Source: Ochotona curzoniae (taxonomy: Eukaryota > Chordata > Mammalia > Lagomorpha > Ochotonidae). From it: 64,000 nucleotides of DNA. The position numbers were made by a program, and so were the translations under genes. The stretch covers positions 4,650,001 to 4,714,000 of the forward strand of contig NW_024467120.1 of the NCBI RefSeq assembly GCF_017591425.1, in the 5' to 3' direction. Numbering within the stretch: the first letter of the stretch is position 1; each line of letters opens with the position of its first letter. Shown here piece after piece: positions 62,958 through 64,000 of this stretch. Under the pieces are notes generated by a model. The model saw only the letters and a program-made list of their open reading frames with translations. It had not been told where the DNA came from and did no database searches.

Positions 62958-63767
62958 CTCCGGAGCGCCCTCCCTCCAAACACACACACACACACACACA
63001 CAACACACACACACACAAAAATTAGAATAGATAGAACAACAAGGAAAGCTTAGAACCAGACAGGAAATGGTCAGCTTGGACTCACACATACCTTATTAGG
63101 TAGGACACAAAGGTTAGTTACTCCTCACTAAGGTATTGAAGATTTCTCTGCACACCCCTCCTAAAACTGTTCTGCACCTCAATTGTTGACATATGCCTTG
63201 TTAGAGTTATAAGCCAGTTTAGACTATCCTAAAATCTGCCAACTTCAGAAAAAAAAAAAACCCTGCTAATTACTAAAATGAAAATAGACATGAGACAGCT
63301 AAATAGTACCCTATAGCCATTTTAAGGTGTATAGAAGCCAGTAGTATATAAACTAAAATTAAAATGTCAATGAAGTAGTCACAGGGATGTGGCTAAGAAC
63401 CTGCCTTTTTTTTTAACGTATTGGTTATTCAATACCATGTCAATTAATTCCATAATGTTGTAAATCGTTGTTGATGTTATGTTGTGGCTTTTAATTGATC
63501 GGGATGATATTCTGCCAGCTCTGCCTTCAGAACAGAGATGGTCTCACCAAGAAACCATTGAATTTATCTGGACAATAAGATGCTGAACTCTATGCTTGGT
63601 ATACGCTTGCAATGAAAGAATCTTGACTGAATCTGAACTGTAATACTGCAACAAGGTGGAGGAATCCACCATGGGGGGAGGGTACGGGGAAGGGATGGAG
63701 GAATCCCAGAGCCTATGAAACTGTGTCACATAATGCAATGTAATTAATTTAAAAAGTATATTTTTTA
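62958..63767 (+). mobile_element. L1 3'-end insertion with 15-base target-site duplication
   Basis: A 5'-truncated LINE-1 of about 810 bases. The 3' end (ggtggaggaatccaccatgg, a G-run, then gtgtcacataatgcaatg) is like the lagomorph L1 3'UTR as I remember it. The direct repeat aaaagtattgtttgt flanks it at 62,943-62,957 and 63,768-63,782. It opens with a (CA)n tract. It is recent enough that both repeats are identical. Confidence 0.8.
62981..63016 (+). repeat. (CA)n microsatellite
   Basis: About 18 CA units with one interruption (caacac), at the 5' end of the truncated L1. Confidence 0.95.
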
Positions 63768-64000
63768 AAAAGTATTGTTTGTATAGAACCAAGGTCTGTT
63801 GTGGAGTTCAACGTATCTCTTTCAAAGGCAAGATAATGTGACGGCCAAGATAATGTTCATGGGCCTTTTCTGCTCTTTCCATTTTTTTTTTATCCAGTCC
63901 TTATCAATCTGTAGCTTCCTGTCTGTCTCTCCAGAATTAAAACTGAGACAAAGAAGAGCATCCCAACAGCAGAACTTCAGCATGTGCTCAACATGAAAAC

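Larger units (their letters stand above)
49721..64000. other. Intergenic region upstream of NUP153
   Basis: No coding gene is supported. Contents: MIR fragments near 50.05 and 50.6 kb, a MER5A-like fossil near 55.65 kb, about twenty CSINE copies and a truncated L1 at 62.96-63.77 kb. Unique-looking stretches with nothing recognised: 50,130-50,555; 50,720-51,820; 52,130-52,370; 55,715-57,360; 58,206-59,260; 59,570-60,350 (except one weak exon candidate); and 63,783-64,000. In human the next gene this way is KIF13A, which is not reached here. Confidence 0.8.

Overview
Eukaryotic, mammalian DNA. The only protein-coding gene I can support is NUP153, the nuclear-basket nucleoporin. It lies on the minus strand and occupies about 49 kb of the window. 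Exons 1-18 are all present with GT/AG splice sites and one continuous reading frame: 3,544 coding bases, i.e. 1,181 codons plus one base. From memory the human protein is about 1,475 residues in 22 exons, so the last four exons should lie just outside the low-coordinate end. The host is most likely a lagomorph, and a pika (Ochotona) rather than a rabbit. The reason is the dominant SINE: a tRNA-derived lagomorph CSINE with a 'cctagcggctaaagtcc' head and a 'caataaaaataaataaatc' tail, present in about 70 whole or partial copies. The species call is inference.

Layout. Positions 1-49,104 are NUP153 read right to left: exon 1 at 49.1 kb, exon 2 at 38.2 kb, exon 3 at 25.2 kb, then fifteen more exons down to exon 18 at 27-914. 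Introns 1, 2 and 5 are large and repeat-rich; introns 3, 4, 6 and 7 are 86-133 bases. A CpG island with the promoter covers about 48.8-49.7 kb. Positions 49.7-64 kb are intergenic; in human the next gene in this direction is KIF13A, and no KIF13A exon was recognised here. This part holds MIR and MER5A-like fossils, clusters of nested SINEs, a (GAAA)n/(GGAA)n microsatellite and a 5'-truncated L1 insertion with a clean target-site duplication.

Protein. Exons 1-6 encode the N-terminal pore-targeting region, including a short amphipathic segment in exon 2. Exons 16-17 encode four RanBP2-type zinc fingers, each with four cysteines and the tryptophan. Exon 18 begins the FG-repeat domain. Exon 7 is two codons shorter than the human exon I remember, and at least two human FG motifs in exon 18 have lost their FG.

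The most unusual non-genic signal is a dispersed, G-rich, VNTR-like composite element. Three long copies (21.6-24.4, 31.1-34.0 and 44.6-46.1 kb) and two partial ones (8.05-9.1 and 11.8-12.3 kb) all lie on the plus strand. The degenerate ~60-base units keep the same order between copies. Two copies share a 3' end with a polyadenylation signal and an A-rich tail, and the 44.6-kb copy is bounded by a 14-base direct repeat. This resembles the architecture of primate SVA elements but not their sequence, and I do not recognise it as a named family.
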